Assembly: GCF_014799995.1 (NCBI RefSeq)
Contig: NZ_JAAVGY010000031.1
Location: forward strand, 1-17,565
Direction of reading: 5' to 3'
DNA: 17,565 bases
DNA from: Helicobacter sp.
GTDB taxonomy: Bacteria; Campylobacterota; Campylobacteria; Campylobacterales; Helicobacteraceae
Under the pieces are notes generated by a model. That model was not told the origin of the DNA and ran no database searches. It was given only the letters and a program-made list of their open reading frames with translations. Positions 6,628 to 14,300 of this stretch are shown in pieces; the stretch's first letter is position 1, and each line of letters opens with the position of its first letter. The position numbers were made by a program, and so were the translations under genes.

Positions 6628-8930
6628 TGCTTGCCTTTGTTTGATTGTTTGTTTGGTTTGCGCGCAATGTTTTTAGAATCCTTTGATTTTGTATCGCGTG
6701 CTTTAGTGTGATAGAGGAGTTGTTGATTTTTGTATTCAAAAGTAATGATTCCGCCTTGACTTAAATCCCCAAAGAGCATTAAATCACTCATTGGATTTTT
6801 AATTTCTTTTTGAATCACAACTGCCAATGGGCGCGCTCCGAGTTCGGCATTGAATCCAACTTTTGCCAAATACTCTTTCGCACTTTTTGCCAAGACGATT
6901 TCTATCCCTTTGGAATGAATCTGCTGGTTTAAATCCGCGATATTTTTATCTACGATTTTTAAAATTTCTTTTGGGCTTAACGCATTAAAGGAAATAATTG
7001 CATCTAGGCGATTCCTAAATTCTGGGGAAAAACTTTCTTTGATTGCACTAGCAAAACGCGCACTAGAATCTTGCTTGAATCCAAGCACGGGAGATTCTTT
7101 AGAGCCAACATTAGAAGTCAAAATCAAAATCACCGAAGAAAAGTCTATACTCTGTCCATTATTGTCTGTGAGTTTTCCATAATCCATTACCTGCAAAAAC
7201 AAATTCAAGACTTCAGGGTGCGCCTTTTCCACTTCGTCTAATAACAACAAGGTATGCGGATTTTTCTTAATCATTTCCGTTAAGATTCCGCCCTTTTCAT
7301 AGCCCACATAGCCTGCTGCTGCGCCAATAAGCTGTGAAGTAGAAAATTTCTCCATATATTCGCTCATATCAAGACGTTCGAAGTTAATTTCCAATGCCTT
7401 TGCAATCTCTTTGGCAAGCTCGGTTTTGCCCACGCCGCTAGGACCGCTAAAAAGAAAAGAGCCAATAGGTTTATTAGGAATGCTCAAGCCTGCTTTATTG
7501 CGTTTTAATGCGCTGACAACTTCGCTAATTGCCTCATCTTGCCCAAAGATTCTGCTTTTTAAGTGTCTTTCTAAATTCTTAAGCAAGCTTTTATCGTCTT
7601 TGGTCGCCTCAATTTCAGGGATTCTAGCCATTTTAGCTACCATTTGCTTAATGCTTTGTAAGCTTATTTTGCCACTTTTGCCATCAAGTTTATAGCTCGC
7701 ACCGACTTCGTCCATAATGTCAATGGCTTTATCAGGCAAGAATCGTTCGTGCAAGTAACGCACCGACAATTCTACCATTAGTGCGATTCCCTCATCTGTA
7801 TAACGCACATTATGGTGATTTTCATAGTGCTTTCTAACTCCTTGCAGAATCAAAATGCTCTCCTCTTGGCTTGGCTCTTTAACTTCTACTTTGGCAAAGC
7901 GGCGGGAAAGTGCTTTATCCTTATCCAAGAAAGAACGATATTCTGCATAAGTGCTTGCTCCAATGCAGCGCAACTTTCCACTGCCTAACAGAGGCTTAAG
8001 CAAATTTCCTGCGTCCATACTGCCACTATTGGTTGCTCCCGCACCGATAAGCATATGAATCTCATCAATAAAAAGCACGATATTCCCACGCTCTAGCACT
8101 TCATCACTTAAAAGCTTAATGCGTTTTTCAAAATCCCCCCGATATTTCGTGCCTGCAACGAGTGCTCCCATATTGAGCATATAGATTTCTGTATCGTTTA
8201 GGGGGCTTTTTTCTTGTGCGATTCTTAGAGCCAATCCTTCGGCTACTGCTGTTTTACCTACTCCGGGTTCTCCTACAAGCAAAGGATTGTTTTTTTTCTT
8301 GCGGAGCAAGATTTCAAAGCAACGTCTAATCTCTACTTCTCTCCCAACCACAGGGTCAATCTTACCCTCTTTTGCTTCTTTGGTAAGATTTGTACAATAC
8401 TTTTCTAATGCAGATTCTAACCTTTCCTCTTGTTTTTCGTTAGAATCAAATGCGCCTTTATCCCCATTTTTTTGCGTGTCTGCGTTAAAATCCTCTTGAT
8501 TTTCTGTGATGTATTCTAAAATATTCAAACGCGTGATTCCTTGCGTTTTTAGAATCTGGGTGCAAAACGCCTTTTCTTCTTCTAAAATTGCCGCAAGCAA
8601 ATCGCCAACTTGCGCCTGTTTGCGTTGTGAGCCTCGCACGTGGCTTATCATCATTTCAATGACGCGCGTAACTGCAAGCGTCTCTTGTGGCATTTCGTTG
8701 TTGTTTTTATATTCTGGAAAAGCAACTAAAAAATGCTCTAAATAACGTTTGATTTGTTGCTTCATAATATCAATATTTCCGCCGCATTCTTGTAAGGCTT
8801 TGATGATTTTTTCATTTTCTAGCAATGCTTGAAAAATATGTTCTAATGTGAGATATTCGTGCCCTCTAATCTTAGCTTCTTTTTGTGCGCTTTGTAATAC
8901 ACTATTTAATTCTTTACTGATTTCAAACAT
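6624..8930 (-). CDS. clpA: ATP-dependent Clp protease ATP-binding subunit ClpA
   Basis: Hexameric AAA+ unfoldase that feeds substrates, including N-end-rule proteins delivered by ClpS, into the ClpP peptidase. It has 768 residues: a Clp N-domain (1-140), an acidic linker (141-172), D1 with Walker A GEPGVGKT at 220-227, Walker B VLFIDE at 285-290 and pore loop TKYRG at 261-265, and D2 with Walker A GPSGVGKT at 496-503, Walker B LLLLDE at 561-566 and pore loop GYVGYEKGG at 540-548. LGF at 616-618 sits where the IGL/IGF ClpP-docking loop lies, so it should partner ClpP. No coiled-coil M-domain is inserted after D1, which separates it from ClpB and ClpC. The C-terminus has a Lys-rich tail of about 25 residues. 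ATG 8930 follows clpS by 9 bases. Confidence 0.97.
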   Translation of the reverse strand: MFEISKELNSVLQSAQKEAKIRGHEYLTLEHIFQALLENEKIIKALQECGGNIDIMKQQIKRYLEHFLVAFPEYKNNNEMPQETLAVTRVIEMMISHVRGSQRKQAQVGDLLAAILEEEKAFCTQILKTQGITRLNILEYITENQEDFNADTQKNGDKGAFDSNEKQEERLESALEKYCTNLTKEAKEGKIDPVVGREVEIRRCFEILLRKKKNNPLLVGEPGVGKTAVAEGLALRIAQEKSPLNDTEIYMLNMGALVAGTKYRGDFEKRIKLLSDEVLERGNIVLFIDEIHMLIGAGATNSGSMDAGNLLKPLLGSGKLRCIGASTYAEYRSFLDKDKALSRRFAKVEVKEPSQEESILILQGVRKHYENHHNVRYTDEGIALMVELSVRYLHERFLPDKAIDIMDEVGASYKLDGKSGKISLQSIKQMVAKMARIPEIEATKDDKSLLKNLERHLKSRIFGQDEAISEVVSALKRNKAGLSIPNKPIGSFLFSGPSGVGKTELAKEIAKALEINFERLDMSEYMEKFSTSQLIGAAAGYVGYEKGGILTEMIKKNPHTLLLLDEVEKAHPEVLNLFLQVMDYGKLTDNNGQSIDFSSVILILTSNVGSKESPVLGFKQDSSARFASAIKESFSPEFRNRLDAIISFNALSPKEILKIVDKNIADLNQQIHSKGIEIVLAKSAKEYLAKVGFNAELGARPLAVVIQKEIKNPMSDLMLFGDLSQGGIITFEYKNQQLLYHTKARDTKSKDSKNIARKPNKQSNKGKQ

Positions 8931-8939
8931 AACTTTCTC

Positions 8940-9245
8940 TTATATTCTTTCTAAAATTGCGCGCAAAGGATATTGCTTCTCTTTCGCCATTTTGCGCACC
9001 TGCACTGCTTTGATTTCAGCAATGTCATAAGGATAGATTCCGCACACTCCCCTACCGCTATGATGAATCTTGAGCATTAGATTAAGCGACTCTTCAAAAT
9101 TTTTATGGAAAACGATTTGCAAAATTTCCATTACAAATTCTTGTGTTGTGTAATCATCATTGAGCAGAATCACTCTGTAACGTATGGGTTCTTGGACTTT
9201 TTCTAAAATTTCAGTTGCATTTTCGTATTGTGCATCTTTTGGCAC
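8940..9245 (-). CDS. clpS: ClpA adaptor protein ClpS
   Basis: Small adaptor that recognises N-terminal Leu, Phe, Tyr or Trp and hands substrates to ClpA. It is 101 residues long. The binding-pocket residues are visible: NDD at 29-31, M39 and H61 within KIHHSGRG, in line with the E. coli N34/D35/D36, M40 and H66 positions. The start is GTG at 9245, supported by AAGGA six bases upstream; no ATG in frame would keep the disordered N-terminal arm. It is the first gene of the eight-gene minus-strand cluster and is directly followed by clpA, the usual order. Confidence 0.95.
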   Translation of the reverse strand: MPKDAQYENATEILEKVQEPIRYRVILLNDDYTTQEFVMEILQIVFHKNFEESLNLMLKIHHSGRGVCGIYPYDIAEIKAVQVRKMAKEKQYPLRAILERI

Positions 9246-9285
9246 GGATATTCCTTATTAATTATCATTCTTTTATAAAGCTTTA

Positions 9286-9291
9286 ATTATA
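9286..9291 (-). promoter_or_regulatory. Putative -10 element for the clpS operon
   Basis: On the minus strand a perfect TATAAT lies about 40 bases upstream of the clpS GTG, inside a very AT-rich 114-base gap between the transporter stop and clpS. There is no good TTGACA at the -35 position, which is normal for Helicobacter and Campylobacter, where the -10 box dominates. It would drive all eight genes down to 1770. Confidence 0.5.
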
Positions 9292-9359
9292 ACGCTTTTT
9301 CATTGATTTTTACTTTATGGGGAGTGATTTAATCTTAAAAATAAGCAAAAATAAAAATA

Positions 9360-10259
9360 TTATTGTTTTTTGGTTCTGATATGTTTTCTTGAAAATGCAG
9401 CCAAGATTCCACCGCAAGCAATCAGAATCATACCCACAATCACCAAACCGTGCGGCACTTGGTCGCCTAAGATAATCCCCGCTAAAGTCGCCATAAAAAT
9501 CGTAACATAAGAAATCGCTCCAATAAGGGGTGGATTCCCCAAACCATAAGCCTTTGTCAAATAGATTTGTGCATACATAGAGACAATCCCCATTACCAAA
9601 ATCAAGCCCCACTCTTTTAAATTTGGCATAATAAAAGGCTCAAACAAGGCAATGGGATATCTTTCATAAGAGACGCATTGCATTAAAAGAGGCAAGATAG
9701 AACCACTAAGCATTAAAGAACCGATGATAATGCGAGGGTCATAATTTTTAGCAAGCTCCGCCACTGACAGATATGCGAGTGCCGCTCCAATCCCGCTATA
9801 AATCCCAATTAAGAATCCAAAGAAGCTTAAATCTATGCTTTGAGGATTAGAAATCAACAAGATTCCGCCAAATCCCATAAAGATTGCTATCCAGATTCTC
9901 AACGATACGCGTTCGTGGATAAAAACCACACTCAAAAGAGCTAAAAAAATCGGGGAAGTATAAGAGAACGCATAGGCTGTGCCTAAAGGCATTACCGACA
10001 TATTATAAAAATATGCCATCATTGCACTTCCACCGGCAAATCCCCGAAAAAAGAGTATGAAAGGCTTGCCCCCCTGCGGTGTTTTGGGCGGATTTATCAT
10101 TAATGCACCTAGAATCCAAATTAAGCCAAAGAAATTTCGGGCAAAGGCTACTTCTATGGCTGGTAAATTCGGTGTGAGCATTTTTACAAACATTCCCATT
10201 CCCGTAAAGAGTAATGCCGCAATCAACATAGCAATAATAGCTTGTTTGTTGGATTCCAT
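9360..10259 (-). CDS. EamA/DMT-superfamily transporter
   Basis: Inner-membrane permease of the drug/metabolite transporter superfamily. From ATG 10259 it has 299 residues and ten predicted helices arranged as two five-helix EamA repeats (roughly 1-140 and 147-290), with GAISYVTIFMATLAGIILG at 247-265 in the typical position of the second repeat's fourth helix. The open frame runs up to a GTG at 10337 but that would add a hydrophilic stretch without a ribosome site; ATG 10259 has GGA seven bases ahead and starts directly before helix 1. The substrate cannot be read from sequence; members export metabolites or amino acids. It ends in a basic RKHIRTKKQ tail. Divergent from der. Confidence 0.88.
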   Translation of the reverse strand: MESNKQAIIAMLIAALLFTGMGMFVKMLTPNLPAIEVAFARNFFGLIWILGALMINPPKTPQGGKPFILFFRGFAGGSAMMAYFYNMSVMPLGTAYAFSYTSPIFLALLSVVFIHERVSLRIWIAIFMGFGGILLISNPQSIDLSFFGFLIGIYSGIGAALAYLSVAELAKNYDPRIIIGSLMLSGSILPLLMQCVSYERYPIALFEPFIMPNLKEWGLILVMGIVSMYAQIYLTKAYGLGNPPLIGAISYVTIFMATLAGIILGDQVPHGLVIVGMILIACGGILAAFSRKHIRTKKQ

Positions 10260-10286
10260 CGCCAATTCCATAAAATTTTTGGCAGA

Positions 10287-10292
10287 ATCATA
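10287..10292 (-). promoter_or_regulatory. Putative -10 element for the EamA transporter
   Basis: TATGAT on the minus strand, 27 bases upstream of the chosen ATG 10259. This would give a leader of roughly 20 bases and supports the shorter start. No clear -35 is visible. Confidence 0.35.
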
Positions 10293-10322
10293 GAATCTTA
10301 TGCTTAAAATTAAGCTAAAGAT

Positions 10323-10351
10323 TTGACAAAGACGCACGCTTAAAGTAAAAT
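10323..10351 (+). promoter_or_regulatory. Near-consensus sigma-70 promoter for der
   Basis: TTGACA at 10323-10328, a 17-base spacer, and TAAAAT at 10346-10351. The -35 is a perfect match to the consensus and the spacing is ideal. Transcription would begin near 10358, leaving about 19 bases before the der ATG at 10377. A well-formed -35 box is uncommon in this group of bacteria. Confidence 0.6.
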
Positions 10352-10376
10352 CAAACTTTAAATTAAAGGCGAGAAA

Positions 10377-11765
10377 ATGGATAAATTTTATGGCAGCATT
10401 GCGATTATAGGGAGACCTAATGCGGGTAAAAGCTCATTGTTTAACCGATTTTGCAAACAAAGAATCGCAATTACTTCAGAAGTTGCAGGCACGACACGTG
10501 ATGTCAAAAAAGCACTCATTTCCTTGCAAGATTTGCCCTTTTTGCTTTTGGATACCGGTGGATTAGAGGACAAGGATTCGTTATTTCAAAATGTCTCTAA
10601 ACATTCTATCAAAGCGAGTGAAACTGCGGATTTAATTCTCTATATGGTAGATGGCAAAACCCCACCCCAAGCCATAGACAAAGAAATTTTTTATTCTTTG
10701 GAGCGCAAAAATCCAAATATCTTTTTGGTAGTTAATAAAATTGATAATGAAAAAGAAAAGCAAAATGCGTGGGAGTTTATGGAGTTTGGCACAAAGCAAA
10801 TCTTTTATGTTTCCGTCTCGCATAATCGTGGAATCCTAGAGCTTGAAAATGCGATTTTATCCACTCTTAAAAATGACGCATTGGAACAACTTTTTAACCA
10901 AGAGGCACAAGAGGATTTGGAGGAGTTTATAGAGGAATCTCCTAATGATACAGAATCGCAAGCTGCACAAATCAATATTGGAATCATTGGGCGCGTGAAT
11001 GTCGGGAAAAGCTCGCTATTAAACGCATTGTTGAAAACAGAACGTTCTGTCGTCTCTAATATCGCTGGAACAACCATAGACCCGGTAGATGAGGTAGGGG
11101 AAATCAAGGGACATAAAGTCAATTTCGTAGATACAGCCGGAATCCGCAAGAGAGGCAAGATTGAGGGGTTAGAGAAATTCGCAATGCAACGCACGCGTGA
11201 AGTCTTGGAGCGCACAGATATTGCAATTTTGGTGCTTGATGCCTCTACTCCCTTTGTAGAATTAGATGAGAAAATCACGGGATTAGTAGATGAATACAAG
11301 CTGGGCGTGATTGTTGTTTTAAACAAATGGGATATTGCGCATAAGGATTTTAAGGGAATCTTAGAGGATTTTAAATTGCGCTTTAAATTTTTAGAATATG
11401 CTCCTATGCTTACAATATCAGCCCTTAATGGACGTCATATCCAAAAGTTAGAAGAAGAAATCTTGAAAGTCTATCGTAATTTTACCTTTAGGATTCCGAC
11501 TGCAAAACTCAATACAATCATCAAGGAAGCCACTGCACGCCACCCACTTCCTAGCGACCACGGGAAAATTGTCAAGGTTTATTATGCAACGCAATTTGAG
11601 AGCAAACCCCCACAAATTGCACTGATTATGAATCGTCCTAAAAGCTTGCATTTCAGCTATAAACGTTATTTGGTGAATACTTTACGCGAACATTTTGATT
11701 TTAGCGGCACGCGAATTATTTTTATTGCACGAGGCAAAAATGACTTTGAGGAGAAAGAATCCTAA
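10377..11765 (+). CDS. der: Ribosome biogenesis GTPase Der (EngA)
   Basis: Essential GTPase of 50S subunit assembly with two consecutive G domains. It has 462 residues. Domain 1: G1 GRPNAGKSS at 12-20, GTTRD at 38-42, DTGG at 59-62, NKID at 120-123. An acidic linker at 175-198 leads to domain 2: GRVNVGKSS at 205-213, GTTIDP at 231-236, DTAG at 252-255, NKWD at 316-319. A KH-like RNA-binding domain occupies about 345-450. All G motifs are intact. ATG 10377 follows GGCGAG. No operon partner: the transporter is divergent and 288 bases separate it from xerH. Confidence 0.97.
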   Translation: MDKFYGSIAIIGRPNAGKSSLFNRFCKQRIAITSEVAGTTRDVKKALISLQDLPFLLLDTGGLEDKDSLFQNVSKHSIKASETADLILYMVDGKTPPQAIDKEIFYSLERKNPNIFLVVNKIDNEKEKQNAWEFMEFGTKQIFYVSVSHNRGILELENAILSTLKNDALEQLFNQEAQEDLEEFIEESPNDTESQAAQINIGIIGRVNVGKSSLLNALLKTERSVVSNIAGTTIDPVDEVGEIKGHKVNFVDTAGIRKRGKIEGLEKFAMQRTREVLERTDIAILVLDASTPFVELDEKITGLVDEYKLGVIVVLNKWDIAHKDFKGILEDFKLRFKFLEYAPMLTISALNGRHIQKLEEEILKVYRNFTFRIPTAKLNTIIKEATARHPLPSDHGKIVKVYYATQFESKPPQIALIMNRPKSLHFSYKRYLVNTLREHFDFSGTRIIFIARGKNDFEEKES

Positions 11766-11786
11766 CTCTCGTGCAGAATGACAAAC

Positions 11787-11816
11787 AGGTGGGCAATCTT
11801 TAAGCTTTGCCTCCTT
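11787..11816 (+). terminator. Possible weak terminator of der
   Basis: AGGTGGGCAA (11787-11796) can pair with TTGCCTCCTT (11807-11816) across a ten-base loop, with one mismatch and two G-T pairs. It begins 22 bases after the der stop. There is no U-tract afterwards, so intrinsic termination is uncertain. Confidence 0.25.
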
Positions 11817-11921
11817 GAGATTCTTTGAGCAAGATTTGCAAAATAGAATCACAGGTTATTAAACTCTCACATTTACATCACTTTCCCTGCTATTTATTCG
11901 GCGGTTTTTATCGGATTTTAA

Positions 11922-11959
11922 TTTAAGTTTGGAAGTTGGCTTTTAATACAAAATTTAAA
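11922..11959 (+). other. difH: Candidate difH-like site (imperfect palindrome) upstream of xerH
   Basis: Two 15-base arms around an 8-base centre: left arm TTTAAGTTTGGAAGT (11922-11936), centre TGGCTTTT, right arm AATACAAAATTTAAA (11945-11959). By direct pairing 11 of 15 arm positions are complementary, with the outer half of the arms best matched. The size, imperfect symmetry and position just before xerH fit the epsilonproteobacterial arrangement in which the chromosome-dimer resolution site lies next to its recombinase. I cannot compare it with known difH sequences here. Confidence 0.45.
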
Positions 11960-11978
11960 ATTTTCTATGCTAAAATTA

Positions 11979-12009
11979 ACTTAAATTCAAATGACTTCAA
12001 ATCAAATTG
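11979..12009 (+). repeat. Two tandem 15-base direct repeats related to the dif-like arm
   Basis: Unit 1 begins ACTTAAATTCAAAT at 11979 and unit 2 ACTTCAAATCAAAT at 11994; 12 of 15 positions agree. In inverted orientation they resemble the left arm of the palindrome at 11922, and ACTTAAATT (11979-11987) is the exact reverse complement of 11920-11928. They could be accessory XerH sites or an operator for xerH. Confidence 0.4.
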
Positions 12010-12021
12010 CTTGGTTTATTG

Positions 12022-12027
12022 TACAAT
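12022..12027 (+). promoter_or_regulatory. Putative -10 element for xerH
   Basis: TACAAT followed by ATAT, 26 bases before the xerH ATG. Transcription would start near 12034, ahead of the AAGGAT ribosome site at 12043-12048. No clear -35. Confidence 0.35.
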
Positions 12028-12053
12028 ATATCCAAAAATAATAAGGATTAAAT

Positions 12054-13121
12054 ATGCGTTATCCACTTGACTTTAAAGATGATTTTCCTAATAATTTATT
12101 ATTCTGGATGGAACGTTTTGTTTATAGCAAACTCAATAGCTTATCTAACCATCAAGTCAGAGACAAAAAAGAAATTATTGGTGCTCTTAATAAATTAAGA
12201 CACGGAATCGCAGAGATTAAGGATTTGCAAGAGATTTGCAAACAATGCCGCAATGCTGGCTTGATTGGTATTAACACCTATGTTCAACCGCTTTTAAAAC
12301 TCTATGAATATTTGACTTATTTGGGGCTTGCAAGTCTCAAGGAAGTAGATGAAGAAATGTTAAAGGAGTTTTTGACTATCCATACAAGCGCACTTTCAGA
12401 TGCAACAAAAAAGAATTATCGTATGACACTTTTAAACTTTTTTAGCTTTATTGATAAGCAAAATGAAGACGATGAAGGTGCTTCGTATAATTTTCGTATT
12501 GAACTTAAAAATTGGGGTGGTTTGCGTGGTAAAAGCGGGCAGAAATTACCCTCTTATATGAATGAAAATGAAGTGCATCGTTTCTTAAATGGAATTGATA
12601 ATTTTCCCTTTAAACACGAGAATTTGGGTACTCGCAATCGCTTACTGCTTAAACTAATCATTTATACTGGGATTCGTGTCAGTGAGGCATTGAATCTCAA
12701 GATAAAGGATATTATGCTAGATGGAGAATTTTTTATCATTCAAGTGCGTGGCAAAGGTAATAAACCACGTGTAGTGATGATAAAGGCAAAAAACATTAAT
12801 GATGATTTTTCGGGTTGGATTAATACTCGTCCTAATGGAGTTCAAGAGGATTTAATCTTTTGCAATCATAAGGGCAAAAAACTTACACAAGCGTATGTTA
12901 GTCGTATTGTCGAGCAAGTTTTGCTTACCAATGGAATCCGTAAGGAAAAGAATGGTGCGCATATGTTGCGCCATAGTTTCGCTACCCTACTCTATCAAAA
13001 AAGTCAAGATTTGGTATTAGTTCAAGAAGCTCTTGGACACGCTAGTCTTGATACTTCGCGCATTTATACACATTTTGACAAACAAAAACTAAAAAGCACC
13101 ACAGAAATTATGAATCAATAG
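12054..13121 (+). CDS. xerH: Tyrosine recombinase XerH
   Basis: Single Xer recombinase that resolves chromosome dimers at difH in Helicobacter and Campylobacter, replacing the XerC/XerD pair. It has 355 residues, longer than XerC/D (about 300) as expected for XerH. The N-terminal SAM-like core-binding domain covers roughly 15-150 and the catalytic domain 165-345. Catalytic residues are all present: R208 (YTGIRVSEAL), K234 in the beta-hairpin RGKGNKPR, H303 and R306 (HMLRHSFAT), H329 (LGHASLDTS) and nucleophile Y338 (IYTHF). ATG 12054 has AAGGAT five bases ahead. The AT-rich upstream region carries a dif-like palindrome. The chromosomal context of housekeeping genes argues against an integrase of a mobile element. 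Confidence 0.93.
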   Translation: MRYPLDFKDDFPNNLLFWMERFVYSKLNSLSNHQVRDKKEIIGALNKLRHGIAEIKDLQEICKQCRNAGLIGINTYVQPLLKLYEYLTYLGLASLKEVDEEMLKEFLTIHTSALSDATKKNYRMTLLNFFSFIDKQNEDDEGASYNFRIELKNWGGLRGKSGQKLPSYMNENEVHRFLNGIDNFPFKHENLGTRNRLLLKLIIYTGIRVSEALNLKIKDIMLDGEFFIIQVRGKGNKPRVVMIKAKNINDDFSGWINTRPNGVQEDLIFCNHKGKKLTQAYVSRIVEQVLLTNGIRKEKNGAHMLRHSFATLLYQKSQDLVLVQEALGHASLDTSRIYTHFDKQKLKSTTEIMNQ

Positions 13122-13173
13122 ACTCTTAGTATTATCCCAAGCCTACGCTGATACATTTGAAGAGGTGCATATT

Positions 13174-13677
13174 ATGCCCTCTTGGGTATCTATCAGACTT
13201 GATATTAGAGAGCTCAAAGGGGACAAAATCAAATCCCATCCCCTCGTGATTGCTTATAATGACTTGAGAGGCTTTGAAACCAATGCTAAGGCGATTTTTA
13301 AATATATTTTTGATTGGCACATTACTTTAAAAATGCCATTAACTGCACGTATATGGACTGCTGATGATGAATTAGAAAAATTTCTTTCAGAAAGCGGGGC
13401 ATATATCCAACTAACATTTAAGCTTAAAGATAATTTAGATACTAAAACCTACGCAGAGCAGATTTTAGATATTCTCCATAGTATAGACCGACTTCACTGC
13501 AATTTATTTATTCAAGCAAGAGCAAATAATACTAATATTTTCCATTTGAAAGCCAATGCTTTAGAGGATTATGAAGTGAATCAATATACTCTTGAAAATA
13601 TTGAAAAAGTAATCAAACATCGCCTTATGATAGGCGACATTCCTAAGAAAAGCAAAATTGAACTATTCCGTCAATAA
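13174..13677 (+). CDS. Hypothetical 167-residue protein downstream of xerH
   Basis: I do not recognise this protein. I choose ATG 13174, not the GTG three codons earlier, because AAGAGG lies eight bases ahead of the ATG. The reading frame itself is open back into the end of xerH but without an ATG, GTG or TTG further upstream. The protein is soluble (no signal peptide, no membrane helix) with alternating strands and helices: possible strands at 2-10, 56-61, 76-83 and 109-116, helices at 36-46, 63-72, 91-103 and 138-150. The strand-rich opening (VSIRLDIREL) and two similar strand-helix units suggest a compact alpha/beta fold, but no motif of a known enzyme is visible. It lies 52 bases after xerH on the same strand, so probably shares its transcript, and converges on folE. 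Confidence 0.75.
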   Translation: MPSWVSIRLDIRELKGDKIKSHPLVIAYNDLRGFETNAKAIFKYIFDWHITLKMPLTARIWTADDELEKFLSESGAYIQLTFKLKDNLDTKTYAEQILDILHSIDRLHCNLFIQARANNTNIFHLKANALEDYEVNQYTLENIEKVIKHRLMIGDIPKKSKIELFRQ

Positions 13678-13727
13678 GGAGTGTATCAAAGACGGCAGTT
13701 TTTGGTTCAAAATAAACTAGATTTGCC

Positions 13728-14291
13728 TTAGTTTGCAATATGTCCCATAAACTCTTCTCTTGTCCTATGGTCGCTTTTGAATAATCCACGAATCGCGCTT
13801 GTGAGCATTAGGCTATTTTGCTTTTCTACACCTCTCATCACCATACACATATGTTTTGCTTCTGCGACAACCATTACACCTTTAGGTTGCAAAACCTCCA
13901 TTAATGTATCCGCAATCTGTGCTGTCATTTTTTCTTGAATTTGTAAGCGTCTCGAATATACTTCTACCAAGCGAGCTAGTTTTGAGATTCCTACGACTTT
14001 AGAATCTGGAATGTAACCAATAGAAATTTTGCCAAAAAAAGGTAACAAATGATGTTCGCATACAGAATAAAATTCAATGTTTTTTAACACTACCATTTCA
14101 TCACAAGCACCCTCAATAAAAACTCTTCCCAAAATTTCCTTAGGATTACTCTTATACCCACTATAAAGATATTCCCAACTCTTTAACACGCGTTTAGGCG
14201 TCTCTAATAAACCCTCTCGCCCCCTATCCTCTCCAATATAATCAAAAATTTTTCTAATGTTTTCTTCCATTTCATTTGTTTTTTCTTTCAT
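13728..14291 (-). CDS. folE: GTP cyclohydrolase I FolE
   Basis: Cytoplasmic homodecameric zinc enzyme converting GTP to 7,8-dihydroneopterin triphosphate, the entry to folate and also to queuosine precursors. It has 187 residues. LLETPKRVLKSWEYL at 28-42 and the active-site segment CEHHLLPFFGKISIGYIP at 78-95 are typical. Zinc ligands C78, H81 and C149 (KHMCMVMRG) and the QEKMTAQIA segment (119-127) are present, so it is the zinc-dependent FolE (type IA), not FolE2. ATG 14291 has AAGGAAG close ahead. It follows htpX by 9 bases and is the last gene of its cluster. Confidence 0.97.
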   Translation of the reverse strand: MKEKTNEMEENIRKIFDYIGEDRGREGLLETPKRVLKSWEYLYSGYKSNPKEILGRVFIEGACDEMVVLKNIEFYSVCEHHLLPFFGKISIGYIPDSKVVGISKLARLVEVYSRRLQIQEKMTAQIADTLMEVLQPKGVMVVAEAKHMCMVMRGVEKQNSLMLTSAIRGLFKSDHRTREEFMGHIAN

Positions 14292-14300
14292 TATCTTCCT

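Larger units (their letters stand above)
11766..12053 (+). other. 288-base gap before xerH: dif-like region and promoter
   Basis: No reading frame of note. It holds, in order, a weak hairpin after der (11787-11816), an imperfect palindrome of recombination-site type (11922-11959), two 15-base direct repeats (11979-12009), and a candidate -10 and ribosome site for xerH. The part from 11915 on is distinctly AT-rich. Confidence 0.6.

Noticed and set aside
9310..9612. 100-codon minus-strand frame overlapping the transporter end
   Set aside because: It is an alternative frame of the EamA gene; the transporter frame has clear helices and family features.
10260..10337. GTG start of the transporter at 10337
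   Set aside because: It lacks a ribosome site, would overlap the putative promoters, and ATG 10259 begins just before the first helix.
10805..11326. 173-codon open frame on the minus strand inside der
   Set aside because: It is a shadow of the confidently identified der coding frame with no ribosome site or recognisable product.
12054..13677. Integrated mobile element based on the tyrosine recombinase and adjacent orphan gene
   Set aside because: The recombinase has XerH length and motifs, housekeeping genes flank it, and no tRNA, att repeats or mobility genes are present.
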